NCBI GenBank assembly: GCA_963765105.1
Contig: CAVXUW010000004.1
Coordinates: 1,335,455-1,399,454 of the forward strand
Origin: CALMEC01 sp963765105
GTDB taxonomy: Bacteria; Actinomycetota; Thermoleophilia; Miltoncostaeales; Miltoncostaeaceae
Direction of reading: 5' to 3'
DNA: 64,000 nucleotides
The notes beneath the pieces were generated by a model. That model saw only the letters and a list, made by a program, of their open reading frames with translations, searched no databases and was not told the origin of the DNA. Position 1 is the first letter of the stretch, and every line of letters begins with the position of its first letter. The position numbers and the translations under genes were made by a program. Of this stretch, positions 39,576 through 52,100 are shown piece after piece.

Positions 39576-41324
39576 ATGGCGGAGAAAGCCCTTCCCACAA
39601 ACGCCGTCCTCGCGGAGCAGTTCGAGCTGATCGGCGAACTCTTGGCCATTAGCGACGGGCAGGCACGCCATCGCATTTTGGCGTACCTTCGCGGCGCGGC
39701 GCGCATCCGCGGTGCCGGGGAGTCCGTGGCCGAGCTGGCGCTCGCTGGTCGCGCCGTTGATCTCCCGGATATCGGGAAGACACTCCAGGACAAGATTGTG
39801 GAGCTGGTCACCACCGGAACGGTGGCCGCTCTCGATCGACTACGGACAGAGATTCCCGAGGGCGTCGCCCGCATCGCACGGCTCCAGGGCATCGGGCCGA
39901 AAAGGGCACGACTGATCTGGGAAACCCTCGATGTCAGCACGCTGGACGGCCTCCGTGCGGCCATCGCGGCGGAACAACTTGTCACCGTACAAGGGATCGG
40001 ACCGAAGCTCATTGCGCAAGTCTCGGAGCAACTAGCGGCGGCGGACGCGGGGGAGGGCGCGCCGGAAACGTTCCCCCTGGGTCGGGCTCTGCCCGTCGCC
40101 GAACAACTTGTGGCGGACCTGTCGCGGCACACGGCGGTTGCTGAGATCACCATTGCCGGCGGTCTTCGACGTGGCTCAGAAAGGGTTCACGACATTGATA
40201 TCGCGGTGGCGACCAACGATCCGAGCGCAGTCGAAGCGGCAATTCTTGCCCACGCCATGGTCACCGAACGGGTCTCCGGCGCCGCGGCCGGGGTTGCGGT
40301 AATGACGCAGGCCGGCATCCGCGCGGAGTTCCGATTTGGTCCGCCCGAGTCGTTTGGCAACCTCCTTCAGCATCTCAGCGGCTCCCGGGCACACAACATT
40401 CGACTCCGCGAACTTGCTGTTAAACAAGCAAATTCGGTTTCCGAACACGGAATCACCGACGCCAATGGCACCGTTCAGCGGATGGCTACCGAGGCGGAGG
40501 TCTACCAGCACTTCGGCCTGCAGTACATCCCGCCGGAGCTTCGCGAGGACAGCGGGGAGCTGGCGGTGGCCGAAGCGGGCCTGATTCCCACCCTGGTCGT
40601 GGAGGAGGATGTTCGGGGCGAGCTTCATTGCCACAGCACCTGGAGCGACGGGCGGGATACGATCGAGGCGATGGCGGCCGCCGCCGCAGCACGCGGGCTC
40701 ACCTACATCGCGATCAGCGACCACTCAAAGGCGCTCGCTATGGCGCGTGGCCTCGACGCCGATCGTGTGCGGCGGCAATGGGACGAGATCGACGCGGTCA
40801 ACCAACGTTTGACTGGCATAACGGTCCTCAAGTCCTGCGAGGTCGATGTCCTCAGCGACGGTCGGCTCGACCACGACGATGAGCTTCTCGCCGGTTTCGA
40901 CTGGGTTACCGCGAGTTTGCACAGCGGCTTTACCCAGAGCTCGGCGCGCCTGACAGATCGCCTCCTGGCGGCGATTGACCACCCACTCGTGAATGTCGTC
41001 GGTCATCCCACCGGCAGAATGCGCGATCGGCGGGACAGCTACTCCTTCGACATCGACCGCGTGTTTGGGCGTGCCGCCGAAACCGGCACGGCCCTGGAGA
41101 TCAACTCACAACCCCGTCGCCTCGACCTCCCGGCGGACCTTGCGCGTCGTGCGCTCGCGGCCGGTGTGGTCCTGACGATCGGGACCGATGCCCACAGCGT
41201 CGACGAGCTGGGTTTGCGTCGGTTTGGCGTTCTCGTCGCGCGTCGCGCGGGAGCGACTGCACAAAACGTGCTGAACACCCGCGCGTGGGGCGAGCTCCAC
41301 GGCATCCGGACACGTTCGCGCTAG
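39576..41324 (+). CDS. polX: DNA polymerase X with PHP exonuclease domain
   Basis: A 582-residue repair enzyme. HhH/8-kDa region (1-150, with GIGPKRARLIWETL), polymerase X palm and fingers (160-320) and a PHP 3'-5' exonuclease/phosphatase domain (340-582). The palm has GGLRRGSERVHDIDIAV, keeping the GS and DxD. The third palm carboxylate, usually in VDLRVVPP, reads AEFRFGPP, so Asp has become Glu. All PHP metal motifs are kept: HCHSTWSDG, AISDHSKAL, KSCEVDVL, ASLHSGF, VVGHPTGRM and IGTDAHSVDEL. The ATG at 39576 is chosen because of the -10 and the normal family start. Its stop codon overlaps the otsB stop (CTAG). Confidence 0.95.
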   Translation: MAEKALPTNAVLAEQFELIGELLAISDGQARHRILAYLRGAARIRGAGESVAELALAGRAVDLPDIGKTLQDKIVELVTTGTVAALDRLRTEIPEGVARIARLQGIGPKRARLIWETLDVSTLDGLRAAIAAEQLVTVQGIGPKLIAQVSEQLAAADAGEGAPETFPLGRALPVAEQLVADLSRHTAVAEITIAGGLRRGSERVHDIDIAVATNDPSAVEAAILAHAMVTERVSGAAAGVAVMTQAGIRAEFRFGPPESFGNLLQHLSGSRAHNIRLRELAVKQANSVSEHGITDANGTVQRMATEAEVYQHFGLQYIPPELREDSGELAVAEAGLIPTLVVEEDVRGELHCHSTWSDGRDTIEAMAAAAAARGLTYIAISDHSKALAMARGLDADRVRRQWDEIDAVNQRLTGITVLKSCEVDVLSDGRLDHDDELLAGFDWVTASLHSGFTQSSARLTDRLLAAIDHPLVNVVGHPTGRMRDRRDSYSFDIDRVFGRAAETGTALEINSQPRRLDLPADLARRALAAGVVLTIGTDAHSVDELGLRRFGVLVARRAGATAQNVLNTRAWGELHGIRTRSR

Positions 41325-42122
41325 CGGTTCAAGGCCGTCAGAACCGCGCGCATACCATCGATTCCGGGCACCATCACATCAGCCGCCTGCGTGACCTCCA
41401 GTGGCGTCTCATCGCTCCTTACCCCGATACCGGCACCGGATTCCAAGACGCCGTGGGCAACGAGCTTTTGGAGCATGGTCCACACGGTGACGTCGGTGCG
41501 ATCATCGCCGAACGACAGCGCATGGCGAACCCGGGGGTGTCGGGCAAGCAGCGCCCGGACGGCGGTCCCTTTGTCGACATCTCGGTCGGGGTGAAGCTCC
41601 AGCGACATCCGTCCCGGCGCGACCCGCAGTCCCGCGGCGCGTGCTATGGGGGCGATCTCGTCCTCCAGGAAATCGCTGCGCCCGACTCGGGTCGGGTGCC
41701 GTGCGGTAATGCAAGGTGGCCGTTGGCCCCTTGTCCTCGATCCACACCCCCACCGACGTCAACTTGTCAACGGGCAAGCTAATCAGCACTGCCGAGACGT
41801 TGCCGGTGGCGTCCCCGGCGAAGACGTCTGTGCCATCGCGATCATGCAGCTCAAACCCGTGGTTACCCGAGTAGGCCACACCTGGCATCGCAACGATTGT
41901 GGCGAGTTCCGTAGAGCTGCGGCCGCTGATGAACGCAACAAGTCCGTAGACCCGTCGCAGATGATCAAGGAGACCTCGCACGTCATCGGGGATCGCCACG
42001 TCGGAGGGGCGCTCGACGATGGGCGCAAGCGTCCCATCGAGGTCAAACAGCAGAGCGGTCTCATCGGGGGAGGCGCGGGCATGCGCCAGGAGATCGTCCC
42101 ACGGGGCGGAAGGAGGTTCCAT
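41321..42122 (-). pseudogene. otsB: Trehalose-6-phosphate phosphatase gene with frameshift
   Basis: The N-terminal part reads in one frame (MEPPSAPWDDLLAHARASPD, LLFDLDGTLAPIVERPSDV, FISGRSS, YSGNHGFELHDRDG, TATLHYRTAPDP) and the C-terminal part in another (RSDFLEDEIAPIARAAGLRV, LELHPDRDVDKGTAV, SFGDDRTDV, GIGVRSDET). The two meet near the CCC run at 41681-41683; removing one base would restore a full HAD-type OtsB of normal length. With it the enzyme would dephosphorylate trehalose-6-phosphate. A single-base error is a realistic alternative. No otsA is in the window. The start ATG (42122-42120) shares bases with the divergent permease ATG. Confidence 0.85.
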
Positions 42123-42909
42123 GAGCGCCGACGCTAACACCCCGCCTCCGGCGGCGCTCACCACGCGTTTGATCGGGATCGGTCTGCTGGCCGGGCTCTT
42201 CAGCACCCTCTTCGGCGTGGGGGGTGGCCTGGTCATGGTGCCGCTTCTCGTGATGTTGTGCCGGTTCGATGCGAAGATCGCCACGGCAACCTCGCTCGCC
42301 GCCATCATCGGTACAGCCACCGTCGGGGTCATCTCCCACGGGGCGCTCGGCAATGTCGCGTGGGGCTACGCGTTCCTCATCGGTCTGCCTGCCGTTGCCG
42401 GCCTTCTGGCGGGGCTGTCGCTGAAAGCCCGCATGAGCACGCGTGTTCTCACGTATGCCTTTGCGGCGCTCCTCGTGGCTGTCGGCGTTTTGCTTGTTCT
42501 TGAACAAGCTCCGTCAGAGGATCATCCGTCGCTCACGGTAGGGGCGGTTCTCACGGCCGTCCCCCTCGGATTTGTTGCCGGCTCCCTGGCGGGTCTATTC
42601 GGGGTGGGTGGAGGCATTCTCTTCGTCCCCACGTTGACGCTCATCGTCGGCCTTGGCCAGTTGTCGGCCGAGGGAACGTCGCTGATGGCCATCATTCCTG
42701 TGGCCCTTCTTGGGTCGTGGCGGCAGCATCGCGATGGGATGGTTCGCTGGCGTGCGGCCGCCATCATGGCGGCGGCATCCGCCGCGACGGCGGTCGGCGG
42801 TGCGTTTCTCGCCGAGGCGACCCCAACGCGCGGGCTGCGCATCATGTTTGCGGCCCTTCTCGGTGTGACGGCCGTTCAGTTGGTACGAGGGGCTCGCCCC
42901 CGCCCGTAA
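42121..42909 (+). CDS. TauE/SafE-family sulfite/sulfonate exporter
   Basis: A 262-residue permease with about eight helices in two halves; each half carries the characteristic GVGGGLVMVPLL / GVGGGILFVPTL motif after the first helix (LAGLFSTLFGVGGGLVM and LAGLFGVGGGILFVP). The family exports sulfite, sulfolactate or similar small anions; the substrate cannot be told here. It has the strongest ribosome site in the window (AAGGAGG, 42110-42116). The start codon shares the CATG tetranucleotide with the divergent otsB start. The end is Arg-rich. Confidence 0.9.
   Translation: MSADANTPPPAALTTRLIGIGLLAGLFSTLFGVGGGLVMVPLLVMLCRFDAKIATATSLAAIIGTATVGVISHGALGNVAWGYAFLIGLPAVAGLLAGLSLKARMSTRVLTYAFAALLVAVGVLLVLEQAPSEDHPSLTVGAVLTAVPLGFVAGSLAGLFGVGGGILFVPTLTLIVGLGQLSAEGTSLMAIIPVALLGSWRQHRDGMVRWRAAAIMAAASAATAVGGAFLAEATPTRGLRIMFAALLGVTAVQLVRGARPRP
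42131..42136 (-). promoter_or_regulatory. Leaderless -10 element of otsB, inside the permease gene
   Basis: TAGCGT on the minus strand, 8 bases before the otsB ATG. It lies inside the first codons of the divergent permease gene. Confidence 0.45.
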
Positions 42910-43170
42910 GGCCCCCTCGTCGGGGCGAGGTCCGAACTTGCGGGCGAGATGCCGCTTTTCTGAACGTTTTTCATACATCTCGACGCTCATGGTTTTCCCT
43001 GCACTGCCGATGAATCGCATGCAGGGTGGACTAGGGATTGGTCGACTCACTGTTTCGGACGAACAACTACCTGCAAATGAACGGATTTTCTCTCATCTCT
43101 CAGGTAGGCACTCATCTCCGCATCGCAAGACACTTCAGCGTCGACTCCACCCATTTCGGGTGCCGCCCCT
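42910..43170. other. Leader region of the giant DUF11 gene
   Basis: 261 bases without a gene. A GCCCC-N6-GGGGC hairpin right after the permease stop (42911-42926) is a weak terminator candidate. A perfect 7-bp inverted repeat, CCCTGCA at 42997-43003 with TGCAGGG at 43020-43026, could be an operator or an RNA stem. In-frame stop codon TAG at 43105 precedes the giant gene's frame. No convincing -10/-35 pair or ribosome site was found, so the start of that gene is uncertain. Confidence 0.45.
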
Positions 43171-46100
43171 TTGGCCGCCCGCACTGGGCGTCGAGCTCGT
43201 AGGCGCCTAACGGGCGCGGTCGCGAGGCGTGGTGGAGTGGCTGCGGCCATTCTTGCTGCGGCGTTGGTGCTGCCACTGAATGCGGGAGCGAACCCGGCTG
43301 CGGGCCCTGGTGCGTTTAGCCAGACCACGACCGGAAACGTCGCCGCTGGCGGTGTGATTCCCGATGGAACGTGCCGCGCGCGGGTGACCGCACGAGGTGG
43401 TGCCGGCGGATCCTCGGCTGCACCGTCCACCGGCGGACTCGGCGGTGCGCCCGCACAGATCGTATCGACGTTCTCGGTGCTGCCTCTCCAGGGATTCGGC
43501 GGAAGCGTTGGCGGTGGCGGCGCGATCGATCGAACGGGTGGCGTCGGTGGCGGTGGCACGGGAAGCTTGGCCCCTTCGGGACACTCCGGAGCGGGCGGCG
43601 GTGGCCGTACCGTCGCAACCGTCGCCGGCCAGGACGTGGTCATTGCCGGTGGCGGTGGCGGTGGTGGCGGTGCCCACCAAGTTTCGCCTGCGGGGAGCGG
43701 TGGCGCCGCCGGCGCGGCAGTAGCCGCCGGCACTGCGGGCCCCGGAGCCAACGGTGTCAATGGGGCTGACGTCCCTGCGGCAACGGTCTCCGGTGGCCAG
43801 GGCGGTCAGGCGGCTGCCGGGGGAGCCGGGGGAGTGCACTCGGGTGTCGCTGCGCGAAACGGCTTTGCCGGATCGGGCATCGGCGCCGGAACGGGGGGCG
43901 CTGGAGGCCTCGATCTGAACTGGGACGCGGCCGGAGGAGGTGGCGCGGGATATACCGGTGGTGGCGGCGGCGCGGCGACGGTCAGCCAGAACGTCACCGG
44001 TGCCGGCGGTGGCGGCGGGTCCAGTTGGGTTGCCGGGACGTCTCCGGTGGCTGCCGCGACGGTTCCCTCAGCGGTCGCGGGCACCGTCGGGGCAGGTACC
44101 GCCGCGGCGACGGCCGGAGCGAACGGATCGCTCGCCATCGACTGGCTTCCGTGTCTCTACGACCTTGCGACCACCAAGACGGTGACCCCGAGCCCGATCT
44201 CTGCGGGCCAGACGGCGACCTGGACCATCACCGTCACCAACAACGGTCCCGACCCCATGACCCGCGGCGACACCATCGACCTCGCCGACACCCTTCCGGG
44301 CCCGGCCACAAGCGTCGTGTCCGTTTCGACGTCGGGTGGCACCAGCGCCAACCTCACACGCGGCGCGGTCGTCTGTACCGGGGTGACGCCGGGTTCGGCG
44401 ATGCCCGCGGCCACGAACTGCTCGCGTCCGTACAGCGCGGTGGCGGGTACGCCCGGTGCTCCGACGGGCGGTAACCGCGGCCTCGATCCGGGAGAGACGC
44501 TCACCATCGTCTACACCCAGGCATTTGCGGCCTCGGCGGCGGCAGCCACGATCACCAACACCGCAACGGTGCAGGACCGCCCGACGCAGACCGGCACCAC
44601 CAACATCATTGGCACGGTCGTGACCGACAATACCCCTCGCGCGCTGACGATCAACCAGCGCGCCGACCTGCGGATCACGAAGACGGCCAGCGCCAACCCC
44701 ACTCCCCGCGGTTCACCGGTGACCTACACGCTGACGATCGAGAACCTCGGCCCCTCAGACGCGGCAGGCGTCGTGGCCACCGACTCGCTGCCGGCGGGTG
44801 TGACATTCAACTCGGCCTCTGCCGGATGTGCGAATGCTGCGGGCACCGTCACCTGCACCATCGGCGCGCTGGCCGCCGGAGCGACGGTGACCCGCACGAT
44901 TACGATCACGCCGCCCACGGCTGGTTCGATCACCAACAACGCCTCTGTCAGCACGACGACGACCGACCCGGTGGCCGCGAACAACACCACATCGTTCGTT
45001 TCGACGGTCCAGTCACTCGTGAACCTCGGCGTCACGAAGACGGTCTCGAACGCCGCGCCGAACGTCGGTGCCAACGTGACGTTTACGATCGGCCTCACCA
45101 ACGCGGGCCCGGACACCGCCCAGGCGGTGGTCGTGAGCGACCTGCTGCCGGCGGGCTTCACCTTTGTCTCGGCAACCCCGACGGTGGGCACCTACGTCCC
45201 CGGGACGGGGATCTGGACCGTCGGCAACATGACGGTCGGGGCCACCCCCAGCATGACGATCGTCGCTACGGTCACCAGTCCGAACCTCGTCACGAATACG
45301 GCGACGGTGAGCTCGAACTCCTTCGACACGAACACCGGCAACAACACCGCCGGCGTCGGCGTCGACGCGCTGGACGCCGACGTCGCGCTCACCAAGGTCG
45401 TGAGCAACGCTGCGCCGAACGTCGGTGACAACGTCACCTTCACCCTCACCGCGACGAACAACGGGCCCAGCTCCGCCCAGGCGGTCACGGTGAGTGACGT
45501 CCTTCCCGCCGGCCTGACGTTCGTGTCCGCGAGCCCGGGGGGTGTGTACAACTCCGGCACCGGTGTGTGGACGGTCGGCAACCTCGCCAACGGCGCCAAC
45601 TCGGTCCTGCAGATCGTTGCGACGGTGACGTCTCCGGCCGTCATCACGAACACGGCCACCGCGACCTCCACGACGTTCGACACCGTGTCGGGCAACAACA
45701 CCGCCAACGTCGTCGTCGACGCCCCCAGCGCCAACCTTGGCGTGACCAAGATCGTCTCGAACGCCACCCCGGCGCTGGGCTCCAACGTGACCTTCACCAT
45801 CGGCCTCACCAACAGCGGCCCCGACGCGGCCCAGTCGGTGAACGTGGCCGACCTGCTTCCGGCGGGCCTCACGTTTGTGTCGGCCACGCCGTCGGTGGGG
45901 ACCTACACGCCCGGCACAGGCGTCTGGGCGGTCGGGACGGTGGCGAGCGGTGCAACGCCGAGCCTGCAGATCGTCGCCACGGTGACGAACCACACCGCCA
46001 TCACCAACACGGCAACCGTGACGTCACCAACGCACGATGCGGTTCCCGGGAACAACACCGCCAACGTGGTCGTCGACGTTCCGGACGCGAACCTGGCGGT

Positions 46101-49100
46101 CACGAAGACCGTCTCGAACGCCACGCCGGCACTGAACTCCAACGTCACGTTCACCGTGACCGTCACCAACACGGGCCCCGACGCCGCACAGTCGGTGAAC
46201 GTCGCCGACCTGCTGCCGGCCGGTCTCACGTTCGTGTCGGCGACTACCGCCACAGGGACCTACGCCTCGGGTACCGGCGTGTGGGCGCTCGGCACCGTCG
46301 CCAACGGCGCGGCCCCGACCATCGATATCGTCGCGACGGCTACCCAGCACACGGCGATCACGAACATCGCCACCGCGACCACGACAACGTTTGACCCGAA
46401 CACGGCGAACAACGCCGACGACGCGATCGTGAATGTCCCCGACGCCGATCTCGTCGTGACGAAGAATGTCTCGAACACGACCCCGGCGTTCGGCACCGAC
46501 GTCACCTTCACGGTGGGTGTCACCAACAACGGTCCCGACACCGCGCAGGCCGTGACGGTCGACGACCTGCTTCCGCCGGGCCTCACGTTTGTGTCCGCGA
46601 CCGCTTCGGTGGGGACCTATGACTCCGGAACAGGTGTGTGGACCGTCGGCGCCATCGCCAACGGTGTCGCGCGCACGCTCCAGGTCGTCGCCACCGTCAC
46701 CACCCACACGCTCGCGACCAACAGCGCGACGGCCACCTCGACGACGCACGACCCGGACACCGCGAACAACGCCGCGAACGCCGCAGTCAACGTTCCCGAC
46801 GCGAACCTCTCGCTTACCAAGACCGTCGACAACGCCGCTCCTGCGCTCAACGCCAACGTCACGTTCACGATCAACCTGGCCAACAGCGGCCCGGATGCGG
46901 CACAGTCGGTGAACGTCAACGACCTGCTCCCGGTCGGCCTGACATTCGTTTCGGCGACCCCGTCAACGGGCACCTTCACATCGGGTACGGGAGTGTGGGC
47001 CGTCGGCACGGTGGCCAATGGAGACACCCCGAGCCTGCAGATCGTTGCCACTGTGACGACGCACACCGCCATCACCAACATTGCGACGGCGACCTCAACC
47101 ACGTACGACCCGACCACCGCCGACAACACTGACGACGCCGTCGTCGACGTCCCGAACGCCAACCTCGTGGTCACCAAGACCGTCTCGAACGCGACACCGG
47201 ACCTGAACGCAAACGTGACCTTCCGCGTGACCGTCAGCAACATCGGCCCCGACGCGGCCCAGTCGGTGAGTCTCACCGACGTGCTGCCGGCCGGCCTGAC
47301 CTTCGTCTCCGCCGCTCCGTCGACCGGCTCCTACGCCTCGGGCACCGGTGTGTGGACGATCGGCACCCTCGCCAACGGCGCGGCCCCGAACATCGACATC
47401 GTCGCGACGGTAACCCAGCACACCGCCCTCACCAACAGCGCCACCGCCACGAGCACCACCTTCGACCCGGACACCGCAGACAACACCGCGGACGTCGGTG
47501 TCAACGTGCCGGACGCGAACCTCGCCGTCACCAAGACCGTCAACGACGCAACCCCCGAGGTCGGTCAGAACGTCACGTTCACCGTCACCGTCACCAACAA
47601 CGGCCCCGACACCTCTCAGGGCCTGGCCGTCAACGACCTGCTCCCCGCGGGCCTGACGTTCGTGTCGGCCGCTCCGTCGGTCGGATCGTACGTCTCGGGC
47701 ACCGGCGTGTGGACGGTCGGCAACCTCGCTAACGGGGCGTCGGCCAACATCACCATTGTGGCTACGGTCACGGCCACCGGCACCATCACCAACGTCGCCA
47801 CCGCCACGGCCACCACTCACGACCCGGCCACGGGCGACAACACGGCAAACGCTCCGCTGAACGCCAAGGTCGCCGACCTGCAGGTCACAAAGACCGTGTC
47901 GAATGCGGCGCCGACGCTCGGCTCCGACGTCACTTTCACGCTGACCGTCACCAACAACGGGCCTTCGGCGGCCAGCGGGATTGCGGTCAACGACGCGCTG
48001 CCGGCCGGCCTCACATTCGTCTCGGCCAGCCCGGGTGGCGCATACGACTCCGGCACGGGCGTGTGGACCATCGGTGGCCTCGCCAACGGTGCCAGCACCG
48101 TGCTGACGATCACTGCGACCGTCACGAACCACACGGCGCTCACCAACACCGCCACCGTCACCTCCGCGACGTTCGACAACAACGCCGCAAACAACTCCGA
48201 CGCTGCGATCGTGAACGTTCCGGACGCGAACCTCGCCGTCACCAAGACTGTCACCGACGCGACCCCCGCGGTGGGCAGCAACGTCACCTTCACGGTGACG
48301 GTCACCAACACTGGCCCCGACACGGCACAGGCCGTGACCGTCGCCGATCTGCTTCCGGCGGGCCTCACGTTCGTGTCGGCCACGCCGTCGGTGGGCACCT
48401 ACGCGGCAGGCACGGGTACATGGACCGTCGGCGCGATCGCCAACGCTGCCGCGCCGACCCTGCAGATCGTCGCCACGGTGACCACCCACACCGCCATCAC
48501 GAACACCGCGACGGCGACCAGCACCACGCACGACCCGACTCCCGGAAACAACACTGACAACGCCGTCGTGGACGCTCCGAACGCGGACCTGGCGGTCACC
48601 AAGACGGTCAACGACGCCGCGCCCGAGGTGGGGGCCAACGTCACCTTCACGATCGCCCTCGCGAACAACGGTGTTGACACCGCGCAGGCCGTGCAGGTGA
48701 GCGACCTGCTCCCCTCCGGCCTCACGTTCGTCTCGGCCAACCCCTCGGTGGGGTCCTACACGGCCGGCACCGGCATCTGGACCGTCGGTGCGGTCGCCGT
48801 GGGCGCCACGCCGAGCCTTCAGATCGTGGCCACGGTCACCACCCCGGCGGCCCTCACGAACACCGCTGCGGTGACCTCGTCGACGTTCGACCCGGTGTCG
48901 GGCAACAACTCCTCCGGCATCGGCGTGGATGCCCGTGACGCCGACGTGCAGATCACCAAGACCGTTGACAACGCCACGCCGGCGCTGAACAGCAACGTCA
49001 TCTTCACCCTCACCGCCCAGAACAATGGCCCGAGCACCGCGCAGAACGTCGTCGTCGCCGATGTGCTTCCGGCCGGCCTCACCTTCGTGTCGGCCAGCCC

Positions 49101-52100
49101 CGGCCCCGCGTACAACTCCGGCACCGGCGTGTGGACCGTTGGCAACCTCACGAGTGGCGCGAGCTCGGTGCTCACGATCACCGCGACCGTGACGCAGCAC
49201 ACGGCGATCACGAACGCGGCGACGGTCACCGCGACGACCCACGACCCGGTGTCCGGCAACAACACCGACGACGTTGTGGTCGACGTTCCCGACGCCAACC
49301 TCGCGATCACCAAGAACGTCTCCAACGCCTCCCCGACGCTGGGCAGCAACGTCACCTTCACGATCACCCTGGCCAACACCGGCCCGGATGCCGCCCAGTC
49401 GGTGAACGTCAACGACGCGCTTCCGGCCGGGCTGACATTCGTGTCGGCCACCCCGTCGGTGGGCACCTACACCGCCGGCACCGGCATCTGGAGCGTCGGC
49501 ACCGTGAACGTCGGCGCGACGCCCAGCCTCCAGATCGTCGCGACGGTCACGAACTACACGGCCATCACCAACACGGCGACGGTCACCTCCACAACGCACG
49601 ACCCGACACCGGGGAACAACACCGACGATGCGGTGGTCGACGTCCCGGACGCCAACCTCGTGCTCAACAAGACGGTCTCGAACGCCACCCCGGCGCTCGG
49701 CAGCAACGTTACTTTCACGCTCAACCTGATGAACGTGGGTACGGACACCGCGCAGTCGGTCGTCGTCAACGACCTGCTTCCCGCGGGCCTCACGTTTGTG
49801 TCGGCCACACCGTCCGTGGGGACCTACACCGCGGGCACCGGCGTGTGGAGCCTGGGCGACGTCGCAGTGGGCGCCACCCCGTCGCTCGACATCGTCGCCA
49901 CGGTGACCCAGCACACCGCCATCACCAACACCGCGGCGGCGACGTCGTCGACGCACGACCCGGTTCCGGGCAACAACTCCAGCCAGGCCGTTGTCAACGT
50001 GCCGGACGCCGACCTCGCCGTCACCAAGAGCGTCAACACCGCCACCCCGGCGCTCGGCTCCAACGTGACCTTCACGATCGGCCTCTCCAACAACGGCCCC
50101 GACACCGCCCAGGGCGTCCAGGTGAGCGACTTGTTGCCGAGCGGCCTCACCTTCGTGTCGGCCACTCCCACGGTGGGCACCTACGCCTCGGGCACGGGCA
50201 TCTGGAACCTCGGCGCGGTTGCCAACGGCGCCACGCCGAGCCTGCAGATCGTGGCCACGGTCACGGCCACTACCCAGATCACCAACACCGCGACGGTCTC
50301 ATCCACCACGCACGACACCAACGCGCTGAACAACTCGGCATCAGCCGACGTGGATGTTCCGAATGCCGACCTGGCAATCACCAAGAGCGTCGACAACGCC
50401 ACCCCGGCGCTCGGCACCAACGTGACCTTCACGATCGGCCTCTCCAACGCCGGTCCGGACGCCGCCCAGGCCGTGACGGTCAGCGACCTGCTCCCGGCGG
50501 GTCTCACCTTCGTATCGGCGACGCCGTCGGTGGGCACTTACACCTCCGGCACCGGCGTATGGAGCGTCGGCACGGTGAACGTCGGCGCGACGCCCAGCCT
50601 CCAGATCGTCGCGACGGTCACCAACCACGCGGCCATCACCAACACCGCCACCGTCACCTCCACGACGCACGACCCGTCGAGCGCCAACAACACCGATGAC
50701 GCGGTCGTCGATGTTCCGAACGCCAACGTCGGGGTCACCAAGACCGTCGACAATGCAGCGCCGAATCTCGGCCAGAACGTCGTGTTTACCGTCACCGCCA
50801 CCAACGCTGGGCCCGACGTGGCCCAAGGTGTGTCGGTTGTCGATGCGCTCCCGACCGGGCTGACGCTCGTCTCGGCAACACCGTCGGCGGGCTCGTACAG
50901 CGGTGGCGTGTGGAGTCTCGGCGCCCTCGCCTCCGGCGCCAACGAGACCCTCACGATCACCGCAACGGTCACCCAACACACCCTCATCACCAACACCGCG
51001 ACGATCACATCCACGACGCACGACCCGACGCCCGGTAACAACACCGACAGCGCCGTCGTCAACGTCCCCGACGCCGACCTGGCGCTCACCAAGTCGTTCA
51101 GCGATGCCACCCCGTCGCTTGGCTCCAACGTCACCTTCACGATCGCGCTCGCCAACAGCGGCGCAAACACCGCGCAGGGCGTCACCGTCAACGACTCCCT
51201 CCCGGCGGGCCTGACCTTCGTGTCGGCCACTGCGTTGGTGGGCACCTACTCCAGCGGCACGGGCGTGTGGACGGTCGGCAACGTCGCCGTCGGCGCCACC
51301 CCGTCGCTGGCTATCGTCGCCACCGTCACCCAGTACACCGCCATCACGAACGTCGCCACCGTCACCGCGACGACACACGACCCGGCGAGCGCCAACAACA
51401 CCGACGACGCCGTCGTCAACGTTCGCGACACCGACCTGGCCGTCACCAAGGTGGTCGACAACCCGGCGCCGCTTCTCGGCTCCAACGTGACCTTCACCGT
51501 CACCGCCGCCAACAACGGCGTCGACGACGCCACCGGCGTCACCGTGAACGACCTGCTCCCGGCCGGCCTCACCTTCGTGTCGGCCACCCCGTCGGTGGGC
51601 ACCTACACCGCCGGCACCGGCGTGTGGGCCATCGGCAACCTGGCAAACGGTGCCACGGCGACGCTCGACATCACCGCCACGGTCACCTCCGCGTCAGCGA
51701 TCCGCAACGACGCCACGATCTCCGGCAACCAGCACGACCCGGTCGCGGGCAACAACGCGGCGTTCGCCACCCTCGGTGCGAGGCAGTCCGACCTGGTCAT
51801 CACCAAGTCGGTTGACGTCGCTGCGCCGAGCCTGGGCAGCAACGTCACGTTCACCATCGTGGTACAGAACAACGGCCCCGACGCCACCACCGGCGCCTAC
51901 GTGGACGACGTGCTCCCCGCCGGACTGACTCTTGTGAGCAACGGCCCATCGGTCGGCACCTACAACACCGGTACCGGCCGTTGGACCATCGGCGCCCTTG
52001 CCAACAGTGCTACTGCCAGCCTCGACATCGTGGCCACCGTCACTCAGCACACCGCCATCACGAACACCGCAACGGTTGCATCGGACCTCTACGATCCGAC

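Noticed and set aside
47095..49956. A 953-codon minus-strand open frame inside the giant gene, and several 118-codon minus-strand frames spaced by 357 bases
   Set aside because: They follow the phase of the DUF11 repeats and have no family features; they arise because GC-rich repeat codons leave the antisense frame open.
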